64,000 bases of DNA, taken from assembly GCF_023065955.2 (NCBI RefSeq), contig NW_026622874.1, forward strand, positions 8,228,001 through 8,292,000, in the 5' to 3' direction. The stretch comes from Ursus arctos. Lineage: Eukaryota; Chordata; Mammalia; Carnivora; Ursidae. The notes under the pieces were generated by a model. The model ran no database searches and was not told the DNA's origin. It saw only the letters and a list, made by a program, of their open reading frames with translations. This document shows positions 57,601 to 60,600 of this stretch, piece by piece; positions within the stretch are counted from its first letter, which is position 1; each line of letters begins with the position of its first letter. The position numbers were made by a program, and so were the translations under genes.

Positions 57601-60600
57601 AGGCAGCTGTTGGGCTGAAAGCCTCTAACATCAAGACTGCTGTGCCCTCCGCGCTGCCCGGTCCACGGGGCAGGTGCTCCAGAACGTCTCACCCTGTTTT
57701 AGACCATGACACGCATCTCATGTCCTTACACTCACTTCTGTGATCCTTCTCGCCCGCCGCGCTGCCCTGCGTCACGCCCGGTGTGGCCCGTCCTCAACTG
57801 TTCTCCCTGTCCTTCTCTCACGGGCTCAAGTATCCTTTTAACTGAGTTTTACAAAACCAACCATGTGAGAGGTTTTCAGAAGAAGGGCCCAGACGGTAGA
57901 CTTCAGAACATTCTCCTCGGACACCTGGGCTGCAGGTGTCGCGTGCGTGGCCAGAGCCAGTAGCCTGCTGTGTGTCGCTCCACAGGACCCCGCTGCACTG
58001 CGCGGCCTCCTGCAACAACGTGCAGATGTGCAAGTTCTTGGTGGAGTCCGGAGCCGCCGTGTTCGCCACGACCTACAGCGACCTGCAGACCGCCGCGGAC
58101 AAGTGCGAGGAGATGGAGGAGGGCTACAGCCAGTGCTCACAGTTCCTTTACGGTGTGTGACCGGCGCGTTGATGACCGCGCTAATCCGTCCTCTGTTTCT
58201 GGGGTACTGTTAGCTCGGTATTTTTGTCGGGAGGAACGTTTTCGTGTTGTGCACAGTCCTGGGCGCTGAAAACGGAAAACCGGGCAGCCTTGACGCCGGA
58301 GATGAAGCCGCTTTCGTGCGTGTGCCTGTGAGCAGGCCTGGTGGCGCCGGCCTGAGCTGCCCACGCGCCGTGCGGCCCCTGGCCCCCCGCGAGCGGAACC
58401 CCCTTTTGCGGCGCTCCCGAGGGGCGGCAGGGGCCGTGTGCGAGCCCGCGGACCCGGGATTTCCCACTAGGGCAGACCGGTCATAAAGTAAAGGAAGGGC
58501 AGCACCAGTCTCAGAGCCGATTTCTGGCTCTCTCGTGGATTTCGGTTTGCGATTATGGTTCTGAGGGAGAGCATTGGCTCCGACCCTAGAGAATAAGGGA
58601 CTTGCGGTGTCAGATGGGCGTCTGTCAGGTGGCGTTTCTGTTCACGACTCTTACGAGCTGAGGTGAACTCGTAGCTGGGATGGAGCGGAATTGCAAAGGA
58701 GCGGGGTGAGCAGGGGCCAGGCCTCCGCGCCGCTCACGCTCTGGGAAGCTGCTCCGCCCGTCGGGGGACGGGCCGCGAGGCTGGTGAGCCATGTCCGTGT
58801 GGCCGTGTCCCTGGCTCACGGGCTGCTCTCAGGCTCGGGCGGGGCCAGCGTGGTGGCCGCAGCTCTTACTGTCTACCGTGGGCGCTGAGGGCGACATTTC
58901 GTTCGTCTTCCGATCTCTGGATCGAGAATCATTTTGGTAGACCGACATTTTACTATTAAGTTTTTAATATATACTTTGGTATATGAAGTGTATTGGCCAT
59001 CTTGAGCTTTACCTAATTATGGAATCTGATTTTAAAAACGTGTAGGGACGTCCGACCGGAGGCTTTACTTTTTGGAACATATCAGACTCCAAGAAAGCGA
59101 GTTTCTGCCGTAGCTCTTGAAATGACAACGGCCTGGCTTCTCCCTGTCGCGTCTGGGGGCCATGCCCTGACGTAGCCCCTCACGCCTGTGGCAGCTGCGA
59201 CTTTGACCCTGAATGTGTTGCACGTTTATCATTCCTTCCTTTTTAAAAATCCCTCTATCACCCGGGACTGAATCGTGCAGCTCCTGTTGTCTGGCTGTGC
59301 CCGGGTTTGCCTTCCTGGGAAGTCCGTCCTGCCGTGATTCTCCGGCTCGCGTTTCTGCTCGCGGTCCTTCCGGAGCGTCCTCGGCCCGGCCCGGTCTTGC
59401 TGTCTGCTCCGCCTGCGGCTGCGGCGGCCGTCCTGCCGCTCTCCCTCTCTCCCGCGGTGCTTCGGGCGGGTGTTCGCTCGCGGTTGCGGACGGTCCGCTG
59501 GGAGGGGCACTGGCAGGTCCCAGGGATGCACGCCTCGTGCCTTTCCTGCGGGGTCCCCCTCTGACCCCTGCTGGCCGTGGGGTGAGAGCCTGCGTGGCTT
59601 CAGGTCACTTACCCAGTGACCGAGATACCGAGCATGTGCTCAGTCCCCTTAAAAAAATGTTTAAGCCATAATTTGTAACTCTTTGTTGGGCGAATAGCAA
59701 AGTAAGGAAAATTTTCTTCCATTCTTGATTTCTTGGAAATGAGACTGAGGTCATTTTTATTAGAATAGGATTTTCTAATTCTGACCAGATAGCTTTTAGT
59801 ATTTTACAGTCATTCAGGTTTGCCCCGAATAATCTCGCTGACACTTCGGAGAGCTTTGTTTGAGCATGCCACGGTGCCCGGGGTTTCTCTCCTGCCCCTT
59901 CGCTGCTCCCGCTCCAGTCTGCTGGGGTCCGAGTTCGCGCAGGGCGTCACCCTTGGAATCTCACAGTCATGTCTCGTTGAAACAGGGAGGTCGGAAGTGG
60001 AAGTGTCCCCATTAGTAGAAGCCTGACCCCTAGTCAGCAGAGCGTCTGCCGGAAAAGAGCAGCTCCGTGTCTTGTGTCCGTTTTGCCCAGAGCACAGTGA
60101 GACACCCCGGACTCCATCGGTGTAACTGATAGACGGATCAGAAGTTCGTAATTAAGTTCATTCTCCACGGAAGCTGAAAAAAAATCTGACCATTCAAGGG
60201 CAAACAGACACTTTCCTGTCTTTTCTAAACCCGTAAAGGTGAAAACAGTGTAACCAGCTCTGGGTGCTGAGGCCTCCTGACCTGACTTCTCCTGCTCGCC
60301 CACAGTGCCCGCGCCTGTCCCCTGCCCGCCCCGCGCCTGTCCCCTGCCTGCCCTGCGCTGCCCTGCGCTCACCCTGTGCCCGCCGCATGCCTGTCCCGTG
60401 CCCGCGAGGGGAGAGTGAAAGAGCGCAAAGTAGGGTGAATGTGCAGGTCTGTTTCTAGTGGAAGTGGACATTTGTGGATTTCCAGATATTCTGGAGTTCA
60501 GATCCTCATGACTTTAGACTTGACTCCATGTAGACTTTTAAATCTTTTACTTTTAAATCTAAATACTTCTGCATTCTAACATATCTTACAGTTTTCTCCC

